Origin: Chloroflexota bacterium
GTDB taxonomy: Bacteria > Chloroflexota > Chloroflexia > Chloroflexales > Herpetosiphonaceae
NCBI GenBank assembly: GCA_020161265.1
Contig: JAIUOC010000001.1
Span: forward strand, 868,001 to 932,000
DNA: 64,000 nt
Reading direction: 5' to 3'
Below are positions 55,753-64,000 of this stretch, one piece after another. Below the pieces are notes generated by a model, which saw nothing but the letters and a program-made list of their open reading frames with translations, had not been told where the DNA came from and made no database searches. The translations under genes were made by a program, and so were the position numbers. The number at the start of each line of letters is the position of its first letter. The first letter of the stretch is position 1.

Positions 55753-58700
55753 ATGACTGATTTTGCTGCAAAAATTGCTGCATTACCACCAGAAAAACAA
55801 GCGCTGTTGATTCGCCGACTGCAACAAGCAGCTAACGAGCCACCAGCCTTGGTTGCCCAACCACGGACAACCAATACGCTGCCATTATCGTTTGCCCAAG
55901 AGCGCCAATGGGTGTTGTATCAGTGGGACCCAACTAGCCCGCTGTATAACATCGTTTATGGGGTGCGCTATCGTGGCAAGCTCGATATTGCCGCCTTGCA
56001 AGCAGGCTTTAACACCATTGCCCAGCGCCATGAAGTATTGCGCACGACCTTTTTGTTGGTTGATACAGTGCCCCATCAGCAGATCCATGCTGAGCTTAAG
56101 CCAGGGTTTAGCGTGGTCGATTTACGCGATCTGGCCGAAACTGAGCGCGATGTCGCCATCCAAGCGCAGATTCAAGCCGAAACCCAGTTAGCGTTTGATT
56201 TGCAAAATGGGCCATTATTGCGCGTGCTGTTGCTGCAGATTCGCGATCACGAATATATCAAATTAGTCAGCGTGCATCATAGTGTTTTTGATGGTTGGTC
56301 GGCTGGAGTGATCATCTCCGAATTGAATCATTTGCTGAATGCGGCTTATGCTGGCGAGCCAAGCAGCTTGCCAGCCTTGCCAATTCAATACGCCGATTAT
56401 GCAATTTGGCAACGCAATTGGCTGCAAGGCAAGGTGTTGGAGCAACAACTCCAATATTGGAAGGAACAACTCGCTGGCGAATTGCCAATTCTACAATTAC
56501 CCACCGATCGGCCTTATCCACCAGTTGAATCGTCACGCGGTGCGCATTATCGGCTGCAATTAGACGACGATTTGGTGCAACGCTTGGTGACATGGAGCCG
56601 CAACGAAGGCTATACGCTCAACATTATTTTGCTCACCATCTGGAAAACCTTGCTCTTCCGTTATACCAATCAAAACGATTTATTGGTTGGCATGCCAATC
56701 GCCAATCGCCATTACAACGATTTGCAGGCCTTGATCGGCTATTTCGTTAATACCTTGGTGATTCGCACCAAAGCCGCTGGCGATCTCAGTTTCCGCAGCT
56801 TTTTGGATCAAGTGCGAGCGGCGAATTTGGCAGCGCAAGAACATCAAGATTTGCCATTTGAGCAATTGGTCGAGGCCTTGCAGCCTGATCGTAATCTAGC
56901 GCACACGCCAATTTTTCAAAGCTTGTTTGTGTTTCAGCGCGATACAGTCAATAGTTTTCAAATGCCTGAACTTTCGGTTGAGCCATTGCCAATTGAAACT
57001 GGCACGGCCAAGTTTGCCCTCAGCCTTGAAGCTGTCTCGCTTGATCAGCAAATCAACCTCAATTTTGAGTATAAAACTGATCTCTTTGACTCAGCGACGA
57101 TCGAACGCTTAGCCCAACATTACCAAAATTTACTCGAAGCAGCGCTTGCTTCGCCCGATTTGGAGCTTTCGCGCTTACCCATGTTGGGCAAGGCTGAACT
57201 TGCCCAGTTGCTGCCAACGCCAACAGCGCTCGAAGCAAATTTGTTGCCCTTGCACCAACGCTTTGAGCAGCAGGTGCAGGCCAATCCGCAGGCGATTGCG
57301 GTACGCTTTGAGCAAAACCAACTAAGCTATGCCGAGCTAAACAGCCGCGCCAATCAACTCGCCCATCAACTCAAAACGCTCGATGTTGGCCCAGATACCT
57401 TGGTTGGGCTATGTGTTGAGCCATCGCTCGATACAATCATTGGGATTTTGGCAATTCTCAAGGCTGGTGGCGCATATCTGCCGATCGATCCTTCGCATCC
57501 TCAAGAGCGAATTGTTTGGTTGTTGGCTGATGCCAAGGTTGGATTGGTGGTTACCCAAGCGCGTTGTGTCAACAAATTACCTCAAGCTGGGTTGCAATTG
57601 ATTGTGCTTGATGCCGTCGATTCAGCACTGAGCAATCAGCCAACCAGCAATTTGCCAGCTAGCGCCCAGCTCGATAACTTGGCCTATATGATCTACACCT
57701 CTGGTTCGACTGGCACGCCCAAAGGTGCATTGATCACCCATCGCAACGTGGCGCGATTGTTTAGTTCAACCGAGGCATGGTTCAACTTCAACAACCACGA
57801 TGTCTGGAGTTTGTTCCATTCGTTCGCCTTCGATTTCTCAGTTTGGGAAATTTGGGGAGCCTTGTTGTATGGTGGTCGCGTGGTCGTCGTGCCATTTATG
57901 ACCACTCGCAACCCCGCAGGCTTCTATCAATTGCTGGTCGATGAAGGCGTAACGGTGCTCAACCAAACGCCCTCGGCCTTCCGCCAATTGATCAGCAGCG
58001 ATGCCGAACAGGACTTGCCCTCACGTCTAACCTTACGTTATGTCATCTTCGGTGGCGAGGCGTTGAATGTTGGGGCATTGCAACCATGGTTCGAGCGCCA
58101 TGGCGATCTGCACCCACAATTGGTCAATATGTATGGCATTACGGAAACCACCGTCCATGTGACCTACCGACCGCTGAGCATGCACGATGTTGAAAATCCC
58201 CAAAGCAGCCCGATTGGCACGGCAATTCCCGATTTGGATCTGTATGTGCTTGATGATCATTGTTTGCCAGTGCCATTGGGAATTACTGGCGAACTATATG
58301 TGGGCGGCGCGGGCTTGGCTCGCGGCTATTGGAATCGACCCGAACTAACCAACGAGCGCTTTATCAAGCATCCATTTGCTGAAACAGGCCGCCTCTATAA
58401 AACTGGCGATTTAGTGCGGCGCTTGGCCAATAATGAGATCGAATATCTGGGGCGGCGTGACAACCAAGTTAAAATTCGCGGCTTCCGGATTGAGCTAGGC
58501 GAAATTCAAGCCACTCTGATGAGCCACCCCGCGATCACCGATGCGATTGTAGCGGTCAATACAATCTCAGCCGATGACCAGCGCTTGGTGGCTTATTTAG
58601 TAACCCAGCCCAATCAAGTGCCACGCTTTAGCCAATTGCGCACCTTTCTCAAGCAACGCCTGCCAGAATATATGGTGCCAACCTCGTTCATTATGCTTGA

Positions 58701-60462
58701 GAGCATTCCGCTGACTGCCAACGGCAAAATCGATTATCGCGCTTTGCCCAGCCAACAACAAACCAAACAACTTGAGCGCAGCCAGCCAATCGCGGCTCCA
58801 ACCAGCGTCACCGAGCAATCGCTGATCGCCATTTGGAGCACGTTGCTAGGAGTAGCCCACGTTGGCATTCAGGATAATTTCTTTGATTTGGGTGGGCACT
58901 CATTGTTGGCAACCCAGGTTATTTCACGGGTTCGCGAGGTCTTTAATGTTAGCCTCAACTTACGCGATTTCTTCCTCAACCCGACTATCAAGGGCTTAGC
59001 CAGCGTTATCGAGCAAGCCAACCAAAAACCTGAGCAAACGCCGATCATCGCGATTCACAAAGCCGATCCACAGGCACGTTTGCCGCTTTCCTATGCCCAA
59101 CAGCGCATCTGGTTTTTGGCTCAAATCGATCCAACCAGCAGTTTTTATACCGTACCTGTGGCCTTAGAAATTACTGGCCGATTGCAAGTTGACGCTTTGG
59201 AGCGCACCCTGAGCGAGATTGTGCAGCGCCATCATGGCTTGCGCACGCTATTTGTGAGCCACGAAGGCCAAACCCTTCAGCAAGTGCAAGCAGCTCAGCC
59301 AATTCAATTGCCAATTCACAATCTCAGCCATTTGGCTGGCGCAGACCAAGAAACCGCAATCAACCAGTTATTGGAGCAGGAAATTAATCAACCCTTCCAG
59401 CTTGATCGCGATCAACTGTTGCGTGGGCGCTTGCTCAAACTAGCCCCAACCAAGCATGTGCTCGGCTTAAGCATTCATCATATTGCCTTTGATGATTGGT
59501 CGCAGGGCATTTTGTTTGATGAAATGACTAAGCTCTACCAGGCCTTTGCCAACAATCAAGCCTCGCCATTGCCTGAATTGGCCTTGCAATACCCCGATTT
59601 TGCTGCTTGGCAACGCCAATGGCTGCAAGGCGAGGTTTTACAAAACCAATTGAATTACTGGAAACAGCAATTGAGTGGCAAATTGCCCTTGCTCGAAATG
59701 CCGCTAGATTACCCACGGCCTAGCGTGCAAAGCTTCAATGGCGCACACGAAATGCTCAGCATCGAGCCAGAACTGTATCGCAAGCTCAATCAATTGGCGC
59801 GAGATAACGAAGCAACCATGTTTATGTTGCTGATGGCAGCATGGGCGATTTTGCTCAATCGTTATAGCAATCAAACAGATATTGTCATTGGCACACCGAT
59901 CGCCAACCGCAACCGCCAAGAGCTAGAGGGCATCATCGGGTTCTTTGCTAATACCTTGGCAATTCGCGCCGATTTAACTGGCGATCCAACCATTCAGCAA
60001 GTAGTGCAGCGGATTCGCGAAACCGCCCTGAATGGCTATAGCCACCAAGATTTGCCATTCGATCTATTGGTTAGCGAGATTTTGCCCGAACGCCAAGCCA
60101 ATCGCTCACCAATTTTCCAAGCCATGTTGGTGCTACAAAACGCCTCGCAGAGCAGCAACCTCGATCTGGCGGAGGTGCAAATCGCGCCGCGTAGCGTTGA
60201 AACCAACTCGGCTAAGTTCGAGCTAAGTTTGGTGCTCTACGACAATGGCTCAAGCATCGACGCTTGGATTGAATACAACACCGACCTGTTCAAACCCACC
60301 ACAATTGGCCGCATGGTCGAGCAACTGCAACAATTGCTCACCAGCATGACCAACGATTCCCAACAACGCATCAGCCATGTTTCGTTGGTCAGTTCGGCAG
60401 AAAAAGAACGGCTGCTCGGCGGCTGGTCGCAAGGAAGCGACGACGACTACGATTTGTTCTAG
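55753..60462 (+). CDS. NRPS: C-A-PCP-C, A domain predicted threonine
   Basis: About 1,569 residues from MTDFAAKIAAL, GGAG ten bases upstream. C1 (~43-475) has HHSVFDG; A (~497-1000) has YTSGSTGTPKG, GELYVGGAGLARGYW, YKTGDLVRR and GKIDYR; PCP (~1020-1090) has FFDLGGHSLLA; C2 (~1110-1540) has HHIAFDDW, with the usual final Gly replaced by Asp. Pocket residues read by eye as D-F-W-N-I-G-M-V-H, the known threonine code. Both C domains carry the His-His motif, so neither is a Cy domain. The protein ends right after C2 with the acidic tail SQGSDDDYDLF, a likely docking tail for the next protein. C1 should join the PKS acyl chain to Thr; C2 should pass it on. Confidence 0.94.
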   Translation: MTDFAAKIAALPPEKQALLIRRLQQAANEPPALVAQPRTTNTLPLSFAQERQWVLYQWDPTSPLYNIVYGVRYRGKLDIAALQAGFNTIAQRHEVLRTTFLLVDTVPHQQIHAELKPGFSVVDLRDLAETERDVAIQAQIQAETQLAFDLQNGPLLRVLLLQIRDHEYIKLVSVHHSVFDGWSAGVIISELNHLLNAAYAGEPSSLPALPIQYADYAIWQRNWLQGKVLEQQLQYWKEQLAGELPILQLPTDRPYPPVESSRGAHYRLQLDDDLVQRLVTWSRNEGYTLNIILLTIWKTLLFRYTNQNDLLVGMPIANRHYNDLQALIGYFVNTLVIRTKAAGDLSFRSFLDQVRAANLAAQEHQDLPFEQLVEALQPDRNLAHTPIFQSLFVFQRDTVNSFQMPELSVEPLPIETGTAKFALSLEAVSLDQQINLNFEYKTDLFDSATIERLAQHYQNLLEAALASPDLELSRLPMLGKAELAQLLPTPTALEANLLPLHQRFEQQVQANPQAIAVRFEQNQLSYAELNSRANQLAHQLKTLDVGPDTLVGLCVEPSLDTIIGILAILKAGGAYLPIDPSHPQERIVWLLADAKVGLVVTQARCVNKLPQAGLQLIVLDAVDSALSNQPTSNLPASAQLDNLAYMIYTSGSTGTPKGALITHRNVARLFSSTEAWFNFNNHDVWSLFHSFAFDFSVWEIWGALLYGGRVVVVPFMTTRNPAGFYQLLVDEGVTVLNQTPSAFRQLISSDAEQDLPSRLTLRYVIFGGEALNVGALQPWFERHGDLHPQLVNMYGITETTVHVTYRPLSMHDVENPQSSPIGTAIPDLDLYVLDDHCLPVPLGITGELYVGGAGLARGYWNRPELTNERFIKHPFAETGRLYKTGDLVRRLANNEIEYLGRRDNQVKIRGFRIELGEIQATLMSHPAITDAIVAVNTISADDQRLVAYLVTQPNQVPRFSQLRTFLKQRLPEYMVPTSFIMLESIPLTANGKIDYRALPSQQQTKQLERSQPIAAPTSVTEQSLIAIWSTLLGVAHVGIQDNFFDLGGHSLLATQVISRVREVFNVSLNLRDFFLNPTIKGLASVIEQANQKPEQTPIIAIHKADPQARLPLSYAQQRIWFLAQIDPTSSFYTVPVALEITGRLQVDALERTLSEIVQRHHGLRTLFVSHEGQTLQQVQAAQPIQLPIHNLSHLAGADQETAINQLLEQEINQPFQLDRDQLLRGRLLKLAPTKHVLGLSIHHIAFDDWSQGILFDEMTKLYQAFANNQASPLPELALQYPDFAAWQRQWLQGEVLQNQLNYWKQQLSGKLPLLEMPLDYPRPSVQSFNGAHEMLSIEPELYRKLNQLARDNEATMFMLLMAAWAILLNRYSNQTDIVIGTPIANRNRQELEGIIGFFANTLAIRADLTGDPTIQQVVQRIRETALNGYSHQDLPFDLLVSEILPERQANRSPIFQAMLVLQNASQSSNLDLAEVQIAPRSVETNSAKFELSLVLYDNGSSIDAWIEYNTDLFKPTTIGRMVEQLQQLLTSMTNDSQQRISHVSLVSSAEKERLLGGWSQGSDDDYDLF

Positions 60463-60474
60463 ATCTGCGTCGAT

Positions 60475-60500
60475 CAAGGGCTGGTTCAGGCCGGCCCTTG
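60475..60500 (+). promoter_or_regulatory. Hairpin between NRPS and the next megasynthase gene
   Basis: CAAGGGC / GCCCTTG arms (7 bp) with a 12-base loop, inside the 59-base gap. No T tract, so partial attenuation or no function are both possible. Confidence 0.3.
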
Positions 60501-60521
60501 GTTACGTGTGCAAAGGGTGAA

Positions 60522-63500
60522 ATGGAAATGGATTTTCAGAGTATCCAGCGACGTTTTGCAACTGCTGTTGAACAACGATCGAGCCAGGCGGCGCTGCGTT
60601 ATCACGACCAAGTAGTTTCGTATCACGAACTGGCTGAGCGTGCCCAACGCATTGCCAGCGGCCTAGCAGCCAAGCAAGTTGGAGTTGGCACAAATGTTGC
60701 CATTGTACTAACCAACCCGATTGATATTTGTAGCACGCTGTTAGCGACGTTGCTGTTGGGCGCACGCTATGCCTTGCTCAGCCCGAATTTAGCCAACGTT
60801 CGGCTGCAACAGGTCTTGTCCCGTCAGCAATTTACGCTGGTTGGCTCAGCGGCTAGTCGTACTTTGGTTGATCAACAATATCCATGGCTTGAATTTGAGC
60901 AACTTGCCACGAGCGAACTAGCGGTAATCACGCCCCATGCGGCAAGCGCCGAAAGCCTAATCAGCCTGAGTTTGGCCTCGAATCCAAGTGGCTTGCTTGA
61001 AGCAGGCCAACTCAGCCAAACCAACCTGCTGAGTTTTATTGATTTTAATCTGAGCAAAGCCAAGGTTAGTTTTCAACAAAGCTTGTGGCTCGGCACGGAA
61101 TTCAACGATTTTACTGCCTTTGCGAGTTTGGCAACCCTCGCTAGTGGCGGCACGCTGCGATTTAGCACCCTTGAAACGCTCGATCACGATATTGATGAAC
61201 AACCGCAAACCTTGATTTTGACGCTTTCAACCTTGGGTCAACTGTTCACGCAACAACCAGCATTGCCCAAGGTGCGCCATATTCTGAGCAGCGGCGAAGG
61301 CTTGCTCGATGGCGAAGCGCTCAAACAACAACTCAAACAGCAACAAACCGCTTGGCACAATTACTACGGTTTCCCAGCCTTTCAATTGCTGACGGTGGTT
61401 GGGGCAAACACTCAGACTCAAACGGCAAGCCAAATTCATAGCGGCAAGCCGGTACCGCATACCCAAGCTTTGATTCTCGACCAACACAAACAACTCGCGC
61501 CAATTGGCTTAATTGGTGAGTTATATGTGGCTGGCGCAGGGGTTTTTGCAGGCTTCGAGCAGGCTCAATTGAATGCCGAGCGTTTTATCGCCAGCCCATT
61601 TGCTGCCGATACCCAACTCTACCAAACGCGCTATCTGGCCCGTTGGCAAGATGATGGGCGTCTGAGCATCAGCGGTAGCCTTGATTCAACGATCGAACTG
61701 GCAGCCATGCCAAGCTTATTGCAAGAAGTAGAACGCCTGCTCGAACAGCATCCGGCAATTGTTGAATGTTGTATCGTGCGGCGCATAACCCTGAGCAACA
61801 CCGAGCAATTAACCGGCTTTGTGGTCGCCAAACAGCAAGTTGAGCCAAGCGAGATCCTGCATTATCTTGAAGATCAGCTTGATTGCCAACTCGCAAATCT
61901 CGGCTTGATTCAGGTTGATCGTCTGCCGCGTACCGCCGATGGCCAGCTTGATCGCCAACAATTAGCCCAAACCAGCCTGCTTGATAGCCAGCAAATCGCC
62001 GATTTACAAGTCCAGCTTCAACAAGCGGCCAGTGGCGCAGAGCTAGCGGTGGTGGCTCAGCCGATCTTGCCAGTTTCAAGCCCGCTGCACATCGATGATC
62101 TTGTGCCAATGGTCGAAACTGGTAATTTTGGCACATCGCAACGCACAATCAGCGAGCAACCAGTTGAAACGGTGTCAACCCAAGCCAAGCCAGCGTTGGC
62201 AGTTGGGCCACCGTTGATCAAGGCGGAACAAGCGCCGTTGACCTTGGCTGAGGCCTTAGTGCTCGCCGCCAAACACTACCCTGAACATGGCATTAGTTAT
62301 ATCGAAGCAGATGGCAAAGCGTTGTTTCAATCGTATGCCGCGCTATTGGCCGATGCTGAGGCGGTTTTGGCTGGTTTGCGGGCGGCAGGTTTGAAGCATG
62401 GCCAACATGTTGTGCTGCAATTTGCCCATAACGAGCCATTTGTGGTGGCATTTTGGGCTTGTATGCTTGGTGGTTTTACGGCGGTTCCCTTGGCCTTGCC
62501 CAACAGCAGCGATCCCAATAACCCTGCCGTGAGCAAGCTCTACAACACCTGGCAAACCTTGGAACAACCACTGATCGTCAGTGAACAAGCCAGTTTAAGC
62601 CAGCTTCAGCGAATTTTCAATGGCTTGGGGGTGGCCAAACCAACGATTCAGATCACCGAACAGTTGCGCCAACATCAGCCTGATCAGCAGCATCAACAAC
62701 TCGCGCCACAGGATGCGGCCTTGTTGTTGTTTACCTCGGGCAGCACTGGCCTTCCCAAAGGGGTCGAATTAAGCCATCACAATATTATTAGCCGCTCCAA
62801 GGCGAGCGCTCAACACAATCATTTTGATCATAATGATGTTTCATTAAATTGGATGCCGCTTGATCATGTTGGTGGGATTGTGATGTTCCACGTTCACGAT
62901 GTGTGCTTGGGCTGTCGCCAAATTCAGGCCAAAACCGACTATATTCTGGAAGATCCCGTGCGTTGGCTGGATTTGCTTGAGCAGTATCGCGCCACGATTA
63001 CTTGGTCTCCCAACTTTGCCTATGCCTTGATCAACGATCAGCATGAACGGGTTAATAGTCGCCGCCGTAATCTCAGCTCGCTACGCTTTATTTTGAATGG
63101 TGGCGAGGGCATCAATAAACAAACTGCCTTGAATTTTCTTGGTTTGTTGCAAGCCCATGGCCTGCCCGCAACGGCCATGCACCCCGCCTATGGCATGTCC
63201 GAAACCTCATCGGGCATCAGCTCATCCGATCAACTGGTGCTTGGGGCAACCACAGGCTTTCACGAACTTGATCAGGCCTCATTAACTGGGGTGATTCAGC
63301 CAGCCAGCGCCGATAGCATTGGAGTTTCATTTATCGAAGTTGGCGCACCATTGCCTGGGGTTTCACTACGAATTGTCAACAGCAACAATCAATTGCTCAG
63401 CGAAGATCTGATTGGCCGTTTGCAAATCCAAGGCCCGACGATCACCGCTGGCTACTACCGCAACCCTGAGCTTAACCGCGAAGTCTTTACTGACGATGGT

Positions 63501-64000
63501 TGGTTCACGACTGGCGATTTGGCCTTTTTGCACCAAGGTCGTTTGACAATTGCTGGTCGGGAAAAAGATGTAATCATCATTAACGGCATCAATTATCACA
63601 ACCACGAAATCGAAGCCTTGGTTGAAACAATCGAAGGCGTGGAAGTTTCCTACACGGCGGCTTGTAGCGTGCCAAGCAAACATACGGGCGGCACGGAGTC
63701 GCTGGTAATTTTTTACGTTTCAAAATCAACAGAATTTGACCAACAACTAGCCCAAATTCAGCTGATTCGCGAAGTGGTGGTGCAAAAAATTGGCATCAAC
63801 CCCAGCTATGTGCTGCCAGTTGCCAAGAGCGATATTCCCAAAACAGCGATTGGCAAGATTCAGCGTTCGCAATTGAGCCAGCGTTTTATCAATGGCGAAT
63901 TTAGCAGCATCACCAAGCCAATCGATTTAGCGCTAGCCAACGAGCAAACGTTGCCACGCTGGTTCTTTAGCAAGCAATGGCAACCTGTCAGCAAGCGCCA
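60522..64000 (+). CDS. Megasynthase (partial): degenerate A domain, then FAAL-like adenylation domain
   Basis: Open from ATG 60522 (AAAGGG just upstream; ATG 60528 also possible) to the window end, at least 1,159 codons. Residues ~1-500 form an adenylation fold whose core motifs are broken: SLASNPSGL instead of TSGSTG, YQTRYLARW instead of the YxTGDL motif, and DGQLDR in place of the catalytic GK motif. GELYVAGAGVFAGF survives. Residues ~570-1125 form a second, intact domain with LLFTSGSTGLPKGVELSH, NWMPLDHVGGIVM, AYGMSETSSG, GWFTTGDLAF, GREKDVIIINGINY and Lys in IGKIQRSQL, a fatty-acyl-AMP-ligase-like type known in hybrid PKS-NRPS proteins. The final residues (PRWFFSKQWQP) resemble the start of a KR-type domain. 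It continues the assembly line. Confidence 0.9.
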   Translation, partial: MEMDFQSIQRRFATAVEQRSSQAALRYHDQVVSYHELAERAQRIASGLAAKQVGVGTNVAIVLTNPIDICSTLLATLLLGARYALLSPNLANVRLQQVLSRQQFTLVGSAASRTLVDQQYPWLEFEQLATSELAVITPHAASAESLISLSLASNPSGLLEAGQLSQTNLLSFIDFNLSKAKVSFQQSLWLGTEFNDFTAFASLATLASGGTLRFSTLETLDHDIDEQPQTLILTLSTLGQLFTQQPALPKVRHILSSGEGLLDGEALKQQLKQQQTAWHNYYGFPAFQLLTVVGANTQTQTASQIHSGKPVPHTQALILDQHKQLAPIGLIGELYVAGAGVFAGFEQAQLNAERFIASPFAADTQLYQTRYLARWQDDGRLSISGSLDSTIELAAMPSLLQEVERLLEQHPAIVECCIVRRITLSNTEQLTGFVVAKQQVEPSEILHYLEDQLDCQLANLGLIQVDRLPRTADGQLDRQQLAQTSLLDSQQIADLQVQLQQAASGAELAVVAQPILPVSSPLHIDDLVPMVETGNFGTSQRTISEQPVETVSTQAKPALAVGPPLIKAEQAPLTLAEALVLAAKHYPEHGISYIEADGKALFQSYAALLADAEAVLAGLRAAGLKHGQHVVLQFAHNEPFVVAFWACMLGGFTAVPLALPNSSDPNNPAVSKLYNTWQTLEQPLIVSEQASLSQLQRIFNGLGVAKPTIQITEQLRQHQPDQQHQQLAPQDAALLLFTSGSTGLPKGVELSHHNIISRSKASAQHNHFDHNDVSLNWMPLDHVGGIVMFHVHDVCLGCRQIQAKTDYILEDPVRWLDLLEQYRATITWSPNFAYALINDQHERVNSRRRNLSSLRFILNGGEGINKQTALNFLGLLQAHGLPATAMHPAYGMSETSSGISSSDQLVLGATTGFHELDQASLTGVIQPASADSIGVSFIEVGAPLPGVSLRIVNSNNQLLSEDLIGRLQIQGPTITAGYYRNPELNREVFTDDGWFTTGDLAFLHQGRLTIAGREKDVIIINGINYHNHEIEALVETIEGVEVSYTAACSVPSKHTGGTESLVIFYVSKSTEFDQQLAQIQLIREVVVQKIGINPSYVLPVAKSDIPKTAIGKIQRSQLSQRFINGEFSSITKPIDLALANEQTLPRWFFSKQWQPVSKR

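Noticed and set aside
55753-60462. Heterocyclisation (Cy) domain for methyloxazole formation
   Set aside because: Both condensation domains carry HHxxxD-type motifs (HHSVFDG, HHIAFDD), not the DxxxxD motif of Cy domains.
61669-62148. A 159-codon minus-strand reading frame
   Set aside because: Opposite the continuous third megasynthase frame, which was followed from 60522 through both adenylation domains to the window end.
1-64000. tRNA, rRNA, riboswitch or complete insertion sequence
   Set aside because: No cloverleaf-like segment, rRNA stretch, known riboswitch core or transposase with paired inverted ends was recognised in the intergenic regions on reading; a covariance-model search would be decisive.

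Overview
The window looks like a chromosomal segment of a filamentous Chloroflexota bacterium, most likely Herpetosiphon or a close relative. This is inferred from moderate GC, glutamine-rich proteins, large PKS/NRPS genes beside an aromatic amino acid ammonia-lyase of the type known from Herpetosiphon, many secreted repeat proteins, and a very long CRISPR array. No database search was possible; family calls rest on motifs read by eye.

Region by region: 1-3250 holds a Wzy/O-antigen-ligase-like membrane protein coupled to a partial gene at the window edge, a MazG-like pyrophosphohydrolase and a STAS-like protein. 3770-7726 is a CRISPR array of 53 full repeats plus one truncated repeat, with no cas gene in the window. 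7835-11000 has a DUF2254 membrane protein and a TPR-GGDEF diguanylate cyclase. 11055-20932 is a minus-strand operon: LacI regulator, lipoprotein binding protein, two Dpp/Opp-type permeases, two ATPases, a GH35 beta-galactosidase-like enzyme and an unknown protein. It looks like an oligosaccharide uptake and cleavage unit. 21350-25005 has an AraC/DJ-1 regulator overlapping a membrane DJ-1/PfpI protein, then a GH1 beta-glycosidase. Endonuclease III follows.

26236-36121 is a candidate four-gene anti-phage cassette on the minus strand: PLD-SNF2 helicase, Eco57I-like adenine methylase, DUF262/GmrSD-like protein whose DUF1524 nuclease motif looks degenerate, and a protein with a HEPN-like RNxxxH motif. 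36267-40911 encodes two secreted repeat proteins (FG-GAP and CSLREA beta-helix) around a LOG-family hydrolase.

41110-64000 appears to be a secondary-metabolite locus. The minus strand carries a PAL/TAL-type ammonia-lyase, a 4-coumarate:CoA-ligase-like enzyme, a UGT-type glycosyltransferase, a DrrAB-type exporter and an unknown hydrophobic protein. Across a 1.2-kb AT-rich region with direct repeats and hairpins, the plus strand carries a type I PKS (ACP-KS-AT-DH-KR-ACP), an NRPS (C-A-PCP-C, predicted Thr) and a third megasynthase cut by the window end. The third protein starts with a degenerate adenylation domain followed by an intact FAAL-like one. A plausible reading is an aryl (coumaroyl-type) starter extended once by the PKS and then joined to threonine. 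That link is inference.
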